Shown here piece after piece: positions 26,780-35,323 of a stretch of 64,000 nucleotides of DNA. A program made the position numbers and the translations under genes. How positions within the stretch are numbered: position 1 is the first letter of the stretch; each line of letters opens with the position of its first letter. Under the pieces are notes generated by a model. That model was not told where the DNA came from, did no database searches, and worked only from the letters and a program-made list of their open reading frames with translations. Origin of the DNA: Nesterenkonia cremea (GTDB lineage: Bacteria; Actinomycetota; Actinomycetes; Actinomycetales; Micrococcaceae); the NCBI RefSeq assembly GCF_014642675.1, contig NZ_BMIS01000001.1, positions 124,001-188,000 on the forward strand. Reading direction: 5' to 3'.

Positions 26780-28180
26780 TCAGGCCTCCCATCCGTAGGT
26801 GCGGGCGACGGCCTCGGCGAAGGTCTGCGCCTGGTCCAGTGCCTCTTCGACCGTCTGCGATCCGGCGATCGCCGCGGAGAGCTGCTGTCCCACTCGGGTG
26901 CCCAGGTCCTGGAACTCGGGGATGCCCACGAACTGCAGCCCCGGGTAGGGGACCTCGTGGACCATGCTGTTCTCCTGGGTGGCGTTCTCCATGGAGTTCA
27001 GCGTGGGCTCGGCGTAGTTGGCCGCGATCTCGGCGTATTCGGGAATCTCGTAGGTGGACTGCCGGGAGCCTGGGGGCAGGGCTTCCCAGGAGACCTCCTC
27101 GCCCACCAGTCGGAAGTAGTCCGGGTGGGTCATCCAGGTGATGAAGTCCCAGGCGGCCTGCTTGTGCTCGGAGGTCTCCGGGATGGCCAGGGACCAGGCG
27201 TAGAGCCAGCCGGCGTAGTCGGTCTCCATGACCGGGGCGAGCGCGTAGTTGGTGCTGCCGACCACAGTGGAGGAGCGCGGATCCTCGATCCCGGACACCA
27301 TGGCGGAGGCGTCGTACCACATGGCGGCGTTGCCCTGGTTGAACTGGGTCATGCATTCGCCGTAGCCGGAGGTGGCCGCGCCGGGCTGTCCCCAGGTGCG
27401 CACGGTGTCCACGTAGGTGTTGACCGCGTCGACCACTCCGGGGGAGTTCAGCATCGGTTCCCAGTCGGGAGTGAACCAGCGGCCGCCGAAGGTGTTGATC
27501 ACGGTGTTCATGGGGGCGAGGTTCTCTCCCCAGCCGGCCAGCCCGCGCAGCGCGATCCCTGCCATCCCGGTGTCCGGGTCGTGCAGGGTCTCGGCGAACT
27601 CGCGGATCTGGTCCCAGGTGGGCTGCTCGGGCATCTCCAGGCCGGCTTCTTCGAAGAGGTCCTCGCGGTAGACCAGGAAGGAGCTCTCCCCGTAGAACGG
27701 GACTGCGTGCTGGCGGCCCTCGTAGGAGAGCGCGTCTCGGATAGTGGGGATGAAGTCGTCGGGGTCATAGCCCTCGGTCTCGGAGATGTAGGGTTCGAGG
27801 TCGGCCAGCCAGCCGTTCTCTGCCCACATCGGAGTCTCATAGTTGGAGATCATCACGACGTCGAACTCTCCGCCGCCCGAGGCGACGGAGGCGGTGATCT
27901 TGGCGCGCGCCTCGTTCTCCGGGAGAGAGACGAAGCGGACGTCGATGTCCGGGTGGTCGGCCCGGAAGTGGTCGATCAGCCCGATGGCGTCCTGCATCTG
28001 CGGGTTGGACACGATGGCGACGACGATCGTCTCCCTTCCGCCGGAGCCTGCGTTGCCTCCGCAGCCGGTGAGGCTGAGCGCGGCGGCGCCCATACCCAGT
28101 CCTGCTCCTGCGCCCAGCAGGGTGCGGCGTCTGAGCGGCCTGCCGGTCAGACTGTCCAGCCGGTGTTCGAATCCGGTCAT
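26780..28180 (-). CDS. Carbohydrate (polyol) ABC transporter substrate-binding lipoprotein
   Basis: 466-residue extracytoplasmic binding protein. The N-terminus has a twin-arginine-like RRRTLLGAGAG and a lipobox ending at Cys40 (LTGC), so Tat export and lipidation are both possible. The body matches solute-binding family 1 proteins of the sorbitol/mannitol/maltose group (VRFVSLPENEARAKI, FDVVMISNYETPMWAENGWL). The ATG at 28180 is chosen to fit the signal peptide; no strong ribosome-binding site is seen. First gene of the transport operon, divergent from the SorC-type regulator. Confidence 0.88.
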   Translation of the reverse strand: MTGFEHRLDSLTGRPLRRRTLLGAGAGLGMGAAALSLTGCGGNAGSGGRETIVVAIVSNPQMQDAIGLIDHFRADHPDIDVRFVSLPENEARAKITASVASGGGEFDVVMISNYETPMWAENGWLADLEPYISETEGYDPDDFIPTIRDALSYEGRQHAVPFYGESSFLVYREDLFEEAGLEMPEQPTWDQIREFAETLHDPDTGMAGIALRGLAGWGENLAPMNTVINTFGGRWFTPDWEPMLNSPGVVDAVNTYVDTVRTWGQPGAATSGYGECMTQFNQGNAAMWYDASAMVSGIEDPRSSTVVGSTNYALAPVMETDYAGWLYAWSLAIPETSEHKQAAWDFITWMTHPDYFRLVGEEVSWEALPPGSRQSTYEIPEYAEIAANYAEPTLNSMENATQENSMVHEVPYPGLQFVGIPEFQDLGTRVGQQLSAAIAGSQTVEEALDQAQTFAEAVARTYGWEA

Positions 28181-28229
28181 AGAGGCATCCGTTCTGTGAT
28201 CACGGTGTGATGTCGGACCTGGAGTCCGC

Positions 28230-28266
28230 TCATCTGTGAGTGATGTAGATCTCATCTGATAAGTGA
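28230..28266. promoter_or_regulatory. Candidate SorC-regulator operator (two direct repeats)
   Basis: TCATCTGTGAGTGA (28230-28243) and TCATCTGATAAGTGA (28252-28266) form a direct repeat about one and a half to two helical turns apart, in the 153-bp divergent region between the binding protein and the SorC gene. A related box, TCATTTGATAATGTGA, precedes the dehydrogenase gene at 29300. Shared occurrence at both putative target promoters supports an operator role. Confidence 0.5.
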
Positions 28267-28333
28267 CCCTAATCATATATTCTCGATTGGGCAAGACGTC
28301 GGGAAGCGCCGGAGCTTCCCTGAGGAGGGATAC

Positions 28334-29269
28334 ATGCCGGAGGACAGCGACCTCTCGCTCATGGCCGCGCTGGCCGGTGAGCATTATCTGGACGGCCGCT
28401 CCAAGGTGGAGCTCGCGCGGACGCATGGCCTCTCCCGGTTCCAGGTGGCGCGCCTGCTGGACCAGGCTCGCGATGAGGGCATCGTGCGGATCACCATCGT
28501 GGATCCCACGCAGGCGGGCCAGGGCCGGGGCGATCTCGCAGCCCGGCTCGGCATCAACTCGGTGACCGTGGTTCCGCAGCGCTCAGATGAGACCATGCGC
28601 TCGGCGCTGGCCCGGCAGGTCGCCCAGATCCTGCCGCAGCGGGTCCACGACGGCGGACGGCTCGGTGTGGCCTGGTCGCGCACTCTGATGCATCTCCCCG
28701 AACATCTCGACGCTCTGCCGCGGGTGGACATCGTCCAGCTGGTCGGCCCGCTGAGCGCCCCGGGATCCTCGACGGCGGCCTCTTCGACTCTGATCCACAC
28801 CCTCGGTTCCTACTCGGGCGGCCAGGTCTGGCCGCTGCCCACCCCGCTGATCGTCGACTCCCCGGAGGTGGCCGCAGCGCTGCGCCCGCTGGAGGAGGTC
28901 AGTGCCGCGCTGGAGGCTGCGGCCTCCCTGGACGTGGCCGTGGTGGCCATCGGCGGCTGGGGTCCGGGTGCCTCCACGCTGTGGGGCCGCATGGGCGAGC
29001 AGGAGCAGGAGCGCGCCCGCGCCGCCGGAGTGGTCTCCGAGTGCTCGGGCATCCTGATGGACATCGAGGGCAATGTGGCCGAATCCGGCATGGAGGACCG
29101 GGTGATCGGTGTGCGCCCCGAGCAGCTCAAGCGCGCTCATGTGATCGCGGTGGCCGCCGCCGTGGAGCATCCGGAGGCCGTGCTGGCCGCCGTCCGTGCC
29201 GGCGTCGTGGATGATCTGGTGCTCTCCGCGGAGCTGGCCGACCGGCTCTCCCAGGAGCTTGACGGCTGA
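28334..29269 (+). CDS. SorC/DeoR-type sugar-binding transcriptional regulator
   Basis: 311 residues: N-terminal HTH (YLDGRSKVELARTHGLSRFQVARLLDQARDEGIVRI, ~18-55), then a SorC sugar-phosphate-binding domain from ~70 (VAWSRTLMHLPEHL, DIVQLVG, AIGGWGPGASTLW). These regulators bind phosphorylated sugars or polyols. An AGGAGGG ribosome-binding site precedes the ATG. It sits between the transporter operon and the dehydrogenase, the expected place for their local regulator. Confidence 0.9.
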   Translation: MPEDSDLSLMAALAGEHYLDGRSKVELARTHGLSRFQVARLLDQARDEGIVRITIVDPTQAGQGRGDLAARLGINSVTVVPQRSDETMRSALARQVAQILPQRVHDGGRLGVAWSRTLMHLPEHLDALPRVDIVQLVGPLSAPGSSTAASSTLIHTLGSYSGGQVWPLPTPLIVDSPEVAAALRPLEEVSAALEAAASLDVAVVAIGGWGPGASTLWGRMGEQEQERARAAGVVSECSGILMDIEGNVAESGMEDRVIGVRPEQLKRAHVIAVAAAVEHPEAVLAAVRAGVVDDLVLSAELADRLSQELDG

Positions 29270-29299
29270 TCAGGTGATCATATGAGTGCAGTCATGCGC

Positions 29300-29320
29300 T
29301 CATTTGATAATGTGATCTGC
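29300..29320 (+). promoter_or_regulatory. Leaderless promoter and candidate SorC operator of the dehydrogenase gene
   Basis: TCATTTGATAATGTGA (29300-29315) matches the repeat box at 28252 apart from two changes including a 1-nt insertion. TAATGT (29308-29313), seven bases before ATG 29321, can be the -10 element, so repressor binding here would cover the promoter. Confidence 0.5.
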
Positions 29321-30859
29321 ATGACTTCGCTCTCAGCTTCCACTCTGCCGGAGATCGCAGCGGCCAACGGTGAGGCCCTCTCCGTGCCCGGCTACCCGCT
29401 CGAGGACCGGGAGATCGGCATTGTCCACTTCGGTGTGGGCGGCTTCCACCGCGCCCACCAGGCCTACTATCTGAACCGGCTGTTCAACGCCGGCCACTCC
29501 ACCGAGTGGGCGGTGTGCGGCGTCGGGCTCATGCCCGGTGATGTGGTCATGCGCGATGCGCTGACCTCGCAGGATGGGCTCTACACCTTCGCGGCGAAGT
29601 TCCCCGACGGCAACCGAGAGGCCAGCGTCATCGGTTCCATCGCGGAATACCTCTTCGCCCCCGATGCCCCGGAGCAGGTCCTGGCGCGGATGACCGATCC
29701 GGCCGTGCGGATCGTCTCGCTGACGGTCACCGAGGGCGGCTACAACTACAACCCCTCCACCGGCGAGTTCCAGTACGAGACCCCGGCCATCGCCGCGGAC
29801 CTGGACGCGGTCTTCGGCGACGGCGAGACGTCTCCCCAGACGATGTTCGGCTTTGTGGTGGAGGCGCTTCGCCGCCGTCGGGAAGCCGGTGTGCAGCCCT
29901 TCACCGTGCTCTCCTGCGACAACGTGCGCGGCAACGGGCACCTGGCCAAGGAGATGGTCCTGGCCTATACGCGGCGCCGGGACGAGCAGACCCATGCCGA
30001 GCCGCTGGCGGACTGGATCGAGCAGAACGTGGCCTTCCCCAACTGCATGGTGGACCGCATCACCCCGGTCACCGCGGATGAGGACCGCGCGATGATCGCC
30101 GAGGACTACGGCATCGAGGACGCCTGGCCCGTGGTCTCCGAGGACTTCATCCAGTGGGTGCTGGAGGACGATTTCCCCACCGGCCGCCCGGCCTTCGAGG
30201 AGGTCGGCGTGCAGATGGTTCAGAATGTGGAGCCCTATGAGCTGATGAAGCTGCGCCTGCTCAACTGCAGCCATCAGGCCATCGCCTACTTCGGACTGCT
30301 GCTGGGCCACACCTACGCCCACGAGGCCTGCACCGATCCGGAGCTGACCTCCTTCACCCGCGTCCTCTACATGGACGACGAGGGTACCCCCACTGTGCCG
30401 GAAGTGCCGGGCATCGACCTGGACGCCTATAAGGACCAGCTGATCGCGCGGTTCGCCAACGAGCATGTGAAGGACACGCTGGCCCGACTGGCCGCCGAGT
30501 CCTCCGACCGCATCCCCACCTGGATGATGCCGGTCATCCGAGAGAACCTCGACGCCGGCCGCGACGTCACCATCTGTGCGGCCATCGTCGCCTCCTGGGC
30601 GCGGTACGCCGAGGGCACCGGGGAGAACGGCGAGCAGTGGCCGGTGGTGGACCGGCTGCGCGACCGCGTCATGGCGGCCGCCGCCCAGCACGATCAGGAC
30701 CCGCTGGCCTTCCTCCGCGATGAGGAGCTCTTCGGCGACCTGGTCCAGCACGAGGCCTTCACCCGCCCCTACCTGGAGGCGCTGGAGGCCCTGCGCACCG
30801 ACGGCGCCCGCGCCCTGCTGCAGAGGCTCACCGCGCAGCGGCTCAACGGCCGGGGCTGA
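29321..30859 (+). CDS. Mannitol dehydrogenase family protein (mannitol 2-dehydrogenase/fructuronate reductase type)
   Basis: 512-residue NAD-dependent polyol dehydrogenase. N-terminal VHFGVGGFHRAHQAYYL nucleotide-binding segment, SLTVTEGGYNYN, LSCDNVRGNG, and the catalytic KLRLLNCSHQAIAY block. Polyol specificity (mannitol, arabitol or similar) is favoured over fructuronate because the neighbours are an ABC importer and a SorC regulator rather than uronate genes. The start at 29321 is supported by a leaderless -10; an in-frame ATG at 29282 (AGGTGA 4 nt upstream) is the alternative, adding 13 residues. Confidence 0.88.
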   Translation: MTSLSASTLPEIAAANGEALSVPGYPLEDREIGIVHFGVGGFHRAHQAYYLNRLFNAGHSTEWAVCGVGLMPGDVVMRDALTSQDGLYTFAAKFPDGNREASVIGSIAEYLFAPDAPEQVLARMTDPAVRIVSLTVTEGGYNYNPSTGEFQYETPAIAADLDAVFGDGETSPQTMFGFVVEALRRRREAGVQPFTVLSCDNVRGNGHLAKEMVLAYTRRRDEQTHAEPLADWIEQNVAFPNCMVDRITPVTADEDRAMIAEDYGIEDAWPVVSEDFIQWVLEDDFPTGRPAFEEVGVQMVQNVEPYELMKLRLLNCSHQAIAYFGLLLGHTYAHEACTDPELTSFTRVLYMDDEGTPTVPEVPGIDLDAYKDQLIARFANEHVKDTLARLAAESSDRIPTWMMPVIRENLDAGRDVTICAAIVASWARYAEGTGENGEQWPVVDRLRDRVMAAAAQHDQDPLAFLRDEELFGDLVQHEAFTRPYLEALEALRTDGARALLQRLTAQRLNGRG

Positions 30860-30897
30860 GCCGGGGGCTCAGTCCCGCAATGAGCCGGGGGCTCAGT
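30856..30897. terminator. Twin terminator hairpins between convergent genes
   Basis: TGAGCCGGGGGCTCAGT occurs twice (30857-30873 and 30881-30897). Each copy is itself a hairpin with stem GAGCC/GGCTC. The second copy includes the YjiH stop codon. A tandem duplication of a small bidirectional terminator is the simplest reading. Confidence 0.65.
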
Positions 30898-32269
30898 AGA
30901 ACAGGTGCGCCAGCCCGATGATGATCGGCAGGCTGATCAGGGTCCGCAGCAGGAAGATCGCCACCAGGTGGTGGAACTTCACCGGGATGCGGGAGGCCAG
31001 CAGCATGCCGCCGGTCTCGGACATGAAGATCAGCTGGCTGACCGAGAGCGCACCGATGATGAATCGGGTCATCTCAGGCTCGATCCCGCTGCCGATGATC
31101 GCCGGCAGCAGCATGTCGGCAAACCCGATCAGCAGTGTCTCGGAGGCGGCCTGGGCCTCGGGGACCTGCATGAGCTCCAGCACGGGCACGAACGGATAGC
31201 CCAGCCAGGTGAACAGGTCGGTGCCCTCGGCGATCATCACCGCCACGGTGCCCACCGCCAGGATGATCGGGATGACCGCCAGCCACATCTCCAGGGCGTT
31301 GGATCCGCCGCTGCGGGCCACATCGCTCAGCCTGACCGAGCCGCCCCGGCGTCGGGCGCTGTCCCAGGCCGAGGCCAGCAGGGACTGCTGGCTCTGCTGG
31401 GGCTCCACCACCTCGACGGCGGCGGTGCGCGGATCCTCGGTGACGCCTTCGGCGAACTCATCCGGGAACCGGGACAGCGGAGGGATGCGCGGCATGATGA
31501 TCGCCGCGGCCAGGCCGGCCAGGATGATGGTCAGGTAGAAGGGCCCGAACATGTGCTCCAGGTCCAGGTAGCCCAGGATCACCACGATGAACGTCACTGA
31601 GACGATGTTGAACGTAGTTCCCAGCACGGCCGCCTCACGCTTGGTGTAATGGCCTTGGGTGTACTGCTGGTTGGTCATCAGCACGCCGATGGTGCCGTCG
31701 CCCAGCCAGGAGGTCAGGCCCACCACCGAGGAGCGGCCCGGGACCTTGAACAGCGGGCGCATGACCTTGGTCATCAGCGTGCCCGCCAGGTCCAGCAGCC
31801 CGAAGTTCAGCAGCAGCGGCAGCAGCAGTCCGGCCAGGGCGAAGACCACGATCAGCATCGAAGCCAGGTCCACGATCAGCCCGCCGGTGTCCTCACCCCA
31901 GATCCACTCCGGGCCCAGCTCGAAGAGGATCGCGACGCCGAAGGCGAGCCCCAGCACGCGGATGATCAGCCAGAACAGGGAGGTCTTGAACAGGGTCCTG
32001 CCCAGCTCGTTCTGAAGGAAGGCCGGTTTGGCCAGGGAGTAGGTCAGGGTGCCCAGTGCGGAGATCGCCACCAGGGTCAGCAGGAACCAGGGGATCTGAT
32101 CCTCGAGCAGGACCTCCAGCTCACCGGCCATCCAGGCGATGGGGATGGTGACCGATCCCTCGCCGTCGGGCACCGGCACCATGAAGATGAAGATGCCCAG
32201 CAGGGAGGGCAGGAGGAACCACAGCGTGCTGGTGCTGCGGTGCTGGGGCTGTGCCGTGGTCATGGTCAT
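30893..32269 (-). CDS. YjiH family membrane protein (nucleoside-recognition/Gate domain)
   Basis: 458-residue polytopic membrane protein with about ten helices. SWLGDGTIGVLMTNQQYTQGHYTKREAAVLGTTFNIVSVTF is the Gate-type core of the YjiH family, whose substrate is undefined. A soluble loop of ~60 residues with acidic and Gln-rich sequence lies mid-protein. Its ATG overlaps the stop of the upstream flavin oxidase gene (ATGA); a second ATG two codons in is better spaced from AAGGA. Coupling to an amino-acid oxygenase suggests transport of its substrate or product. Confidence 0.82.
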   Translation of the reverse strand: MTMTTAQPQHRSTSTLWFLLPSLLGIFIFMVPVPDGEGSVTIPIAWMAGELEVLLEDQIPWFLLTLVAISALGTLTYSLAKPAFLQNELGRTLFKTSLFWLIIRVLGLAFGVAILFELGPEWIWGEDTGGLIVDLASMLIVVFALAGLLLPLLLNFGLLDLAGTLMTKVMRPLFKVPGRSSVVGLTSWLGDGTIGVLMTNQQYTQGHYTKREAAVLGTTFNIVSVTFIVVILGYLDLEHMFGPFYLTIILAGLAAAIIMPRIPPLSRFPDEFAEGVTEDPRTAAVEVVEPQQSQQSLLASAWDSARRRGGSVRLSDVARSGGSNALEMWLAVIPIILAVGTVAVMIAEGTDLFTWLGYPFVPVLELMQVPEAQAASETLLIGFADMLLPAIIGSGIEPEMTRFIIGALSVSQLIFMSETGGMLLASRIPVKFHHLVAIFLLRTLISLPIIIGLAHLFY

Positions 32270-33996
32270 CGGTCCTTCGGTGCGTCGAGTTTCACTGGTG
32301 CCAGATCTTGCCACAGGTCGCCTGGGCCCTGGTTGGCGGCGTCGGTGCCTCCGCCCAGGTGGTCCATCACGCCCCAGACGGCGTTGAGCGCGGTGGTGAC
32401 CGCACCCTCGGCCCACCCGGCGGTGAAGGAGATGTCATCGCCGGCCAGGAAGATGCCGCGCTGGTGCTCGGGCAGATCCTTCTGGATGAAGTGGCCGAAG
32501 AGCCGCTCCTGGTAGCGGTAGTGGCCGGGGAGGTTGTTCTTAAAGGCGCCCATGAAGTTGGGGTCGGCCTCCCAGGAGACGGTGATCGGCTCGCCCACGA
32601 TATGCGATCCGATGTCCAGGCCCGGGTAGATCTTGTGCAGCGAGTGCAGCATCAGTCGGGTCCGCTCGGAGGCGTCCAGGGCCAGCCATTTCAGGGCGTC
32701 GTCGTTCCAGGTGTAGCTCAGCAGGATCGAGGCCGGCTTATCCGGGCCCTCGTCCAGCAGGTAGGTGGCCCGCGGCAGGCGATCGGTCAGCGTCATCGAC
32801 ATCACCGGCTTGCCCGTCTGCGGGTCGATGTCCCGCCAGAACGGGCGGTCCACCATCACGAAGGTCTTGGAGGAGAGCATGTAGTGGCTCTTCTCGATGG
32901 CGGTCCACATATTTGGGGTGAACAGCTCCTCCTGGGTATCGATCCGGGAGGAGAGCAGCCAGGACTGGCAGGTCACCACGGCGGCGGCGAACTCCTGGGT
33001 GCGCCCCCACTTCTCGGTGATCGCGATCCCGCCGGCGGGCAGATCCGGGTTGCCGCCGCGGCGGATGGCCGAGACTGCGCCGCGGGGCGCCCCGCCGTGC
33101 AGCGACTCCAGGCTGTTGCCCGCGGGCCAGTGCAGGATGTCCTCCGGGACGTGGCGCCAGAGCTCCACGGGCAGACGCTGGGCGCCGCCGACGATGCTGC
33201 GGTGCTGGTCATCGGCGTCGGTGAACACCACGCGCAGCACCTCCAGGATGGAGTTGGTGAAGTCGGTGTCCCAGCCGCCGGAGCCGAAGCCGACCTGCCC
33301 GAAGGTCTCCAGGTGCTCATAGCTGAGCTCGCGGAAGGCTCGGGAGGAGGTCAGGAAGCCGTAGAAGGACTCATCGTCATAGCGCTCCACCAGCTCGTTC
33401 CACAGCCGCTTCAGTGTGGTGACGTCGCGGGCGCGGATGGCCTGCTGGATGGCCTCCAGCTCGGCCTCTTCGGTGAGCGCCTGCTTCCAGGCCTCGGCCA
33501 CTTCGCGGTAGAACTCCGGCAGGTCCTCGGCCGTATCGGCCTGGATGCGCTGATCCTTCAGCTCGATGACGGTGGACGGCGTGGCCGGGGCCAGCGGGTT
33601 GGGGAACTCGCGGGTCTGAAGGCCCAGCAGATCCACGTAGTGGTAGAAGGCCCGGCCGGAGATGGGGAAGCGCATACCGCCCAGATCGGCCACCACATCC
33701 GGGGCGGGCTCGAAGGACTGGGTCTTCAGCCGTCCACCGATGGCGCCTGCCTCATAGATGACCGGCTTCAGCCCCATCTTCATCAGTTCATAGGCGGCGA
33801 CGACGCCGGCCAGTCCCGCACCGATGACCGCCACCTCGGTGCCCCGGGCGGCCTGCGGGACAGAGCCCAGTCCGGCAGGGTGCTGGAGGTGGTGTTCGTA
33901 GCTGAACGGGAAGTCCGGGCTGAACATGGTCAGCGGCGGCTCAGCGGATGAGCCGGCGTCGTGCTCATCGTGGTGGTGCGAGGAGGCGAGCGTCAT
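32266..33996 (-). CDS. davB: Flavin amino acid monooxygenase, probably L-lysine 2-monooxygenase
   Basis: 576-residue FAD enzyme of the amine-oxidase fold. Dinucleotide motif VIGAGLAGVVAAYELMKMGLKPVIYEA near residue 55, then GGRLKTQSF and LGGMRFP as in amide-forming amino-acid monooxygenases (tryptophan or lysine 2-monooxygenase), and a C-terminal FLAGDDISFTAGWAEGAV. Lysine specificity is inferred because the divergent neighbour is a strong DavA-type amidase; DavB converts lysine to 5-aminopentanamide. Tryptophan 2-monooxygenase is the alternative. GAAAGG precedes the ATG. Confidence 0.72.
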   Translation of the reverse strand: MTLASSHHHDEHDAGSSAEPPLTMFSPDFPFSYEHHLQHPAGLGSVPQAARGTEVAVIGAGLAGVVAAYELMKMGLKPVIYEAGAIGGRLKTQSFEPAPDVVADLGGMRFPISGRAFYHYVDLLGLQTREFPNPLAPATPSTVIELKDQRIQADTAEDLPEFYREVAEAWKQALTEEAELEAIQQAIRARDVTTLKRLWNELVERYDDESFYGFLTSSRAFRELSYEHLETFGQVGFGSGGWDTDFTNSILEVLRVVFTDADDQHRSIVGGAQRLPVELWRHVPEDILHWPAGNSLESLHGGAPRGAVSAIRRGGNPDLPAGGIAITEKWGRTQEFAAAVVTCQSWLLSSRIDTQEELFTPNMWTAIEKSHYMLSSKTFVMVDRPFWRDIDPQTGKPVMSMTLTDRLPRATYLLDEGPDKPASILLSYTWNDDALKWLALDASERTRLMLHSLHKIYPGLDIGSHIVGEPITVSWEADPNFMGAFKNNLPGHYRYQERLFGHFIQKDLPEHQRGIFLAGDDISFTAGWAEGAVTTALNAVWGVMDHLGGGTDAANQGPGDLWQDLAPVKLDAPKDR

Positions 33997-34338
33997 CGGG
34001 GCCTTTCGTCGGGGCGTCTCAGCTCAGCTGGCGGTTCTGCTGGGGGCGGGTGAGGTGTGGATGTGATCTGCGGCTCACCCGGCATTGGTGTGAACCTACT
34101 GTCAGCAGGTGCCCCTGGCAATGTTGGCATGTTTTGCGCTGAAGGTCTGCACTGCGGATCTGTTGCTCGGCGGCAGGGGGTGAGCGACAGGCTGTGGCAG
34201 AAGGAGTGTCTTGGGTGCGGTTATGGGTGTGGAGCGCCCCATATGCGCGGAATCGGCGGGTGCGGTGTCGTGCGGGTGTGGGGCTGGGCGGGCGCTGTGG
34301 TGCGGACGGGTGCGCGCGGGTGGGGACATACTGGTGGG
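33997..34338. promoter_or_regulatory. 342-bp divergent regulatory region between davB-like and davA-like genes
   Basis: Holds the promoters of both genes. The right end has CATACT six bases before the davA ATG (leaderless). A direct repeat TGGCA-N4-TGGCA (34116-34129) could be a regulator site. Frames crossing the region are Gly/Cys/Trp-rich with no family resemblance, so no gene is called. Confidence 0.5.
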
Positions 34339-35124
34339 ATGAAGATCGCATTGATGCAGGACACCGCTCAGCCGCTGGACGTGGCCGGGAATCTGGCGAT
34401 GATCGAGGCGGCCGCGGGCCGATCTCGGGAGCAGGGGGCGGAGCTGCTGCTCACCCCGGAGCTCTTCCCGGTGGGCTATGCCCCCGCGCAGATCCGCGCT
34501 GAGCTCAGCGCCGAGCAGGTGGCCCAGACCAGGGCGGAGACGGCGGCGATCGCGCAGCGCAGCGGGATTGCGATGGTGGTGAGTCTGCCCGGTGTTGGGG
34601 GGCCTGAGGAGCGGGGCATCACGGCCGTGCTCTTCAGCCCCGACGGCGAGGTTCTGGGGGAACACCAGAAGGTGCAGCTCTTCGGGCCGGAGGAGAAGGA
34701 GTCCTTCCGTCCGGGCAGCGAGGCCCCGGCAGTGATCCGCCTGGGCGGCCTGAACCTTGGGATGGTGATCTGCTACGACATCGAGTTCCCGGAGATGGCC
34801 CGTGCCGCCGCGGCCGCCGGAGTGGAGGTGCTGCTGGTGCCCACTGCGCTCGCCGAGGAGCCGCGGGTGCCCCAGCTGCTGGTGCCGGCCCGGGCCCTGG
34901 AGAATCAGATGACCGTGGCCTATGCCAACCACTGCGGGCTGGAGGACGGGCTGAGCTTCGACGGGCTCAGCGTGGTGGCCGGCCCGCGCGGCGAGATCCT
35001 CGGTGAGCTGGGGGCCGAGCCGGGACTGCTGCTGGCCGAGGTGGGGCCGCGGCCGGCGTCGGGGGAGGCAGGCCCCTGGTACCTGGAGGACCGCCGCACC
35101 GAGCTCCACCGTCAGTGGATCTGA
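34339..35124 (+). CDS. davA: Nitrilase-superfamily amidase, probable 5-aminovaleramidase
   Basis: 261-residue carbon-nitrogen hydrolase with triad Glu41 (LLLTPELFP), Lys111 (EHQKVQLFG) and Cys145 (VICYDIEFPE). Features recalled from Pseudomonas DavA recur along the protein: MKIALMQ...PLDVAGNL at the start, LFG after the Lys, AYANHCG, and YLEDRRTELH at the C-terminus. It would convert 5-aminopentanamide to 5-aminopentanoate and ammonia. It diverges from the flavin monooxygenase that would supply the amide. No davT or davD is in the window. Confidence 0.78.
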   Translation: MKIALMQDTAQPLDVAGNLAMIEAAAGRSREQGAELLLTPELFPVGYAPAQIRAELSAEQVAQTRAETAAIAQRSGIAMVVSLPGVGGPEERGITAVLFSPDGEVLGEHQKVQLFGPEEKESFRPGSEAPAVIRLGGLNLGMVICYDIEFPEMARAAAAAGVEVLLVPTALAEEPRVPQLLVPARALENQMTVAYANHCGLEDGLSFDGLSVVAGPRGEILGELGAEPGLLLAEVGPRPASGEAGPWYLEDRRTELHRQWI

Positions 35125-35140
35125 GCCCGCTGCTGCCCCA

Positions 35141-35216
35141 CCCTCGTTTTACCAAGGCGATCTCAAAATACCCCTGCGGATTCGCAGGGGTATTTTGAGA
35201 AGTGCTTGGTAAAACG
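35141..35216. repeat. Nested palindromic repeat element, copy 2
   Basis: Shares the left arm CCCTCGTTTTACCAAG and the right segment AGAAGTGCTTGGTAAAACG with copy 1 at 15.2 kb; the perfect outer stem here is 12 bp (35145-35156 with 35205-35216). The inner part is unrelated to copy 1: a perfect 18-bp hairpin, 35161-35178 with 35183-35200, around GATT. It lies just after the davA stop. Confidence 0.88.
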
Positions 35217-35246
35217 CGCTTTGGGGACTGGAGCGCAGGCAGCAGA

Positions 35247-35295
35247 AAGCCGGGCCGGCCCGATGAGCTGATGCTCTCTCGGGCCGGCCCGGCTT
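35247..35295. terminator. Strong bidirectional terminator hairpin
   Basis: Perfect 17-bp arms AAGCCGGGCCGGCCCGA (35247-35263) and complement (35279-35295) with a 15-nt loop. It lies downstream of both the davA unit and, on the other strand, the 24-codon gene. Confidence 0.85.
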
Positions 35296-35323
35296 CTCCG
35301 GTCTGACTCCTGCGAGGTCTCCC

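Noticed and set aside
34057-34338. N-terminal extension of the davA-like protein in the same frame
   Set aside because: The extension is Gly/Cys/Trp-rich and unlike any nitrilase; MKIALMQ at 34339 is the family start and has a leaderless -10.
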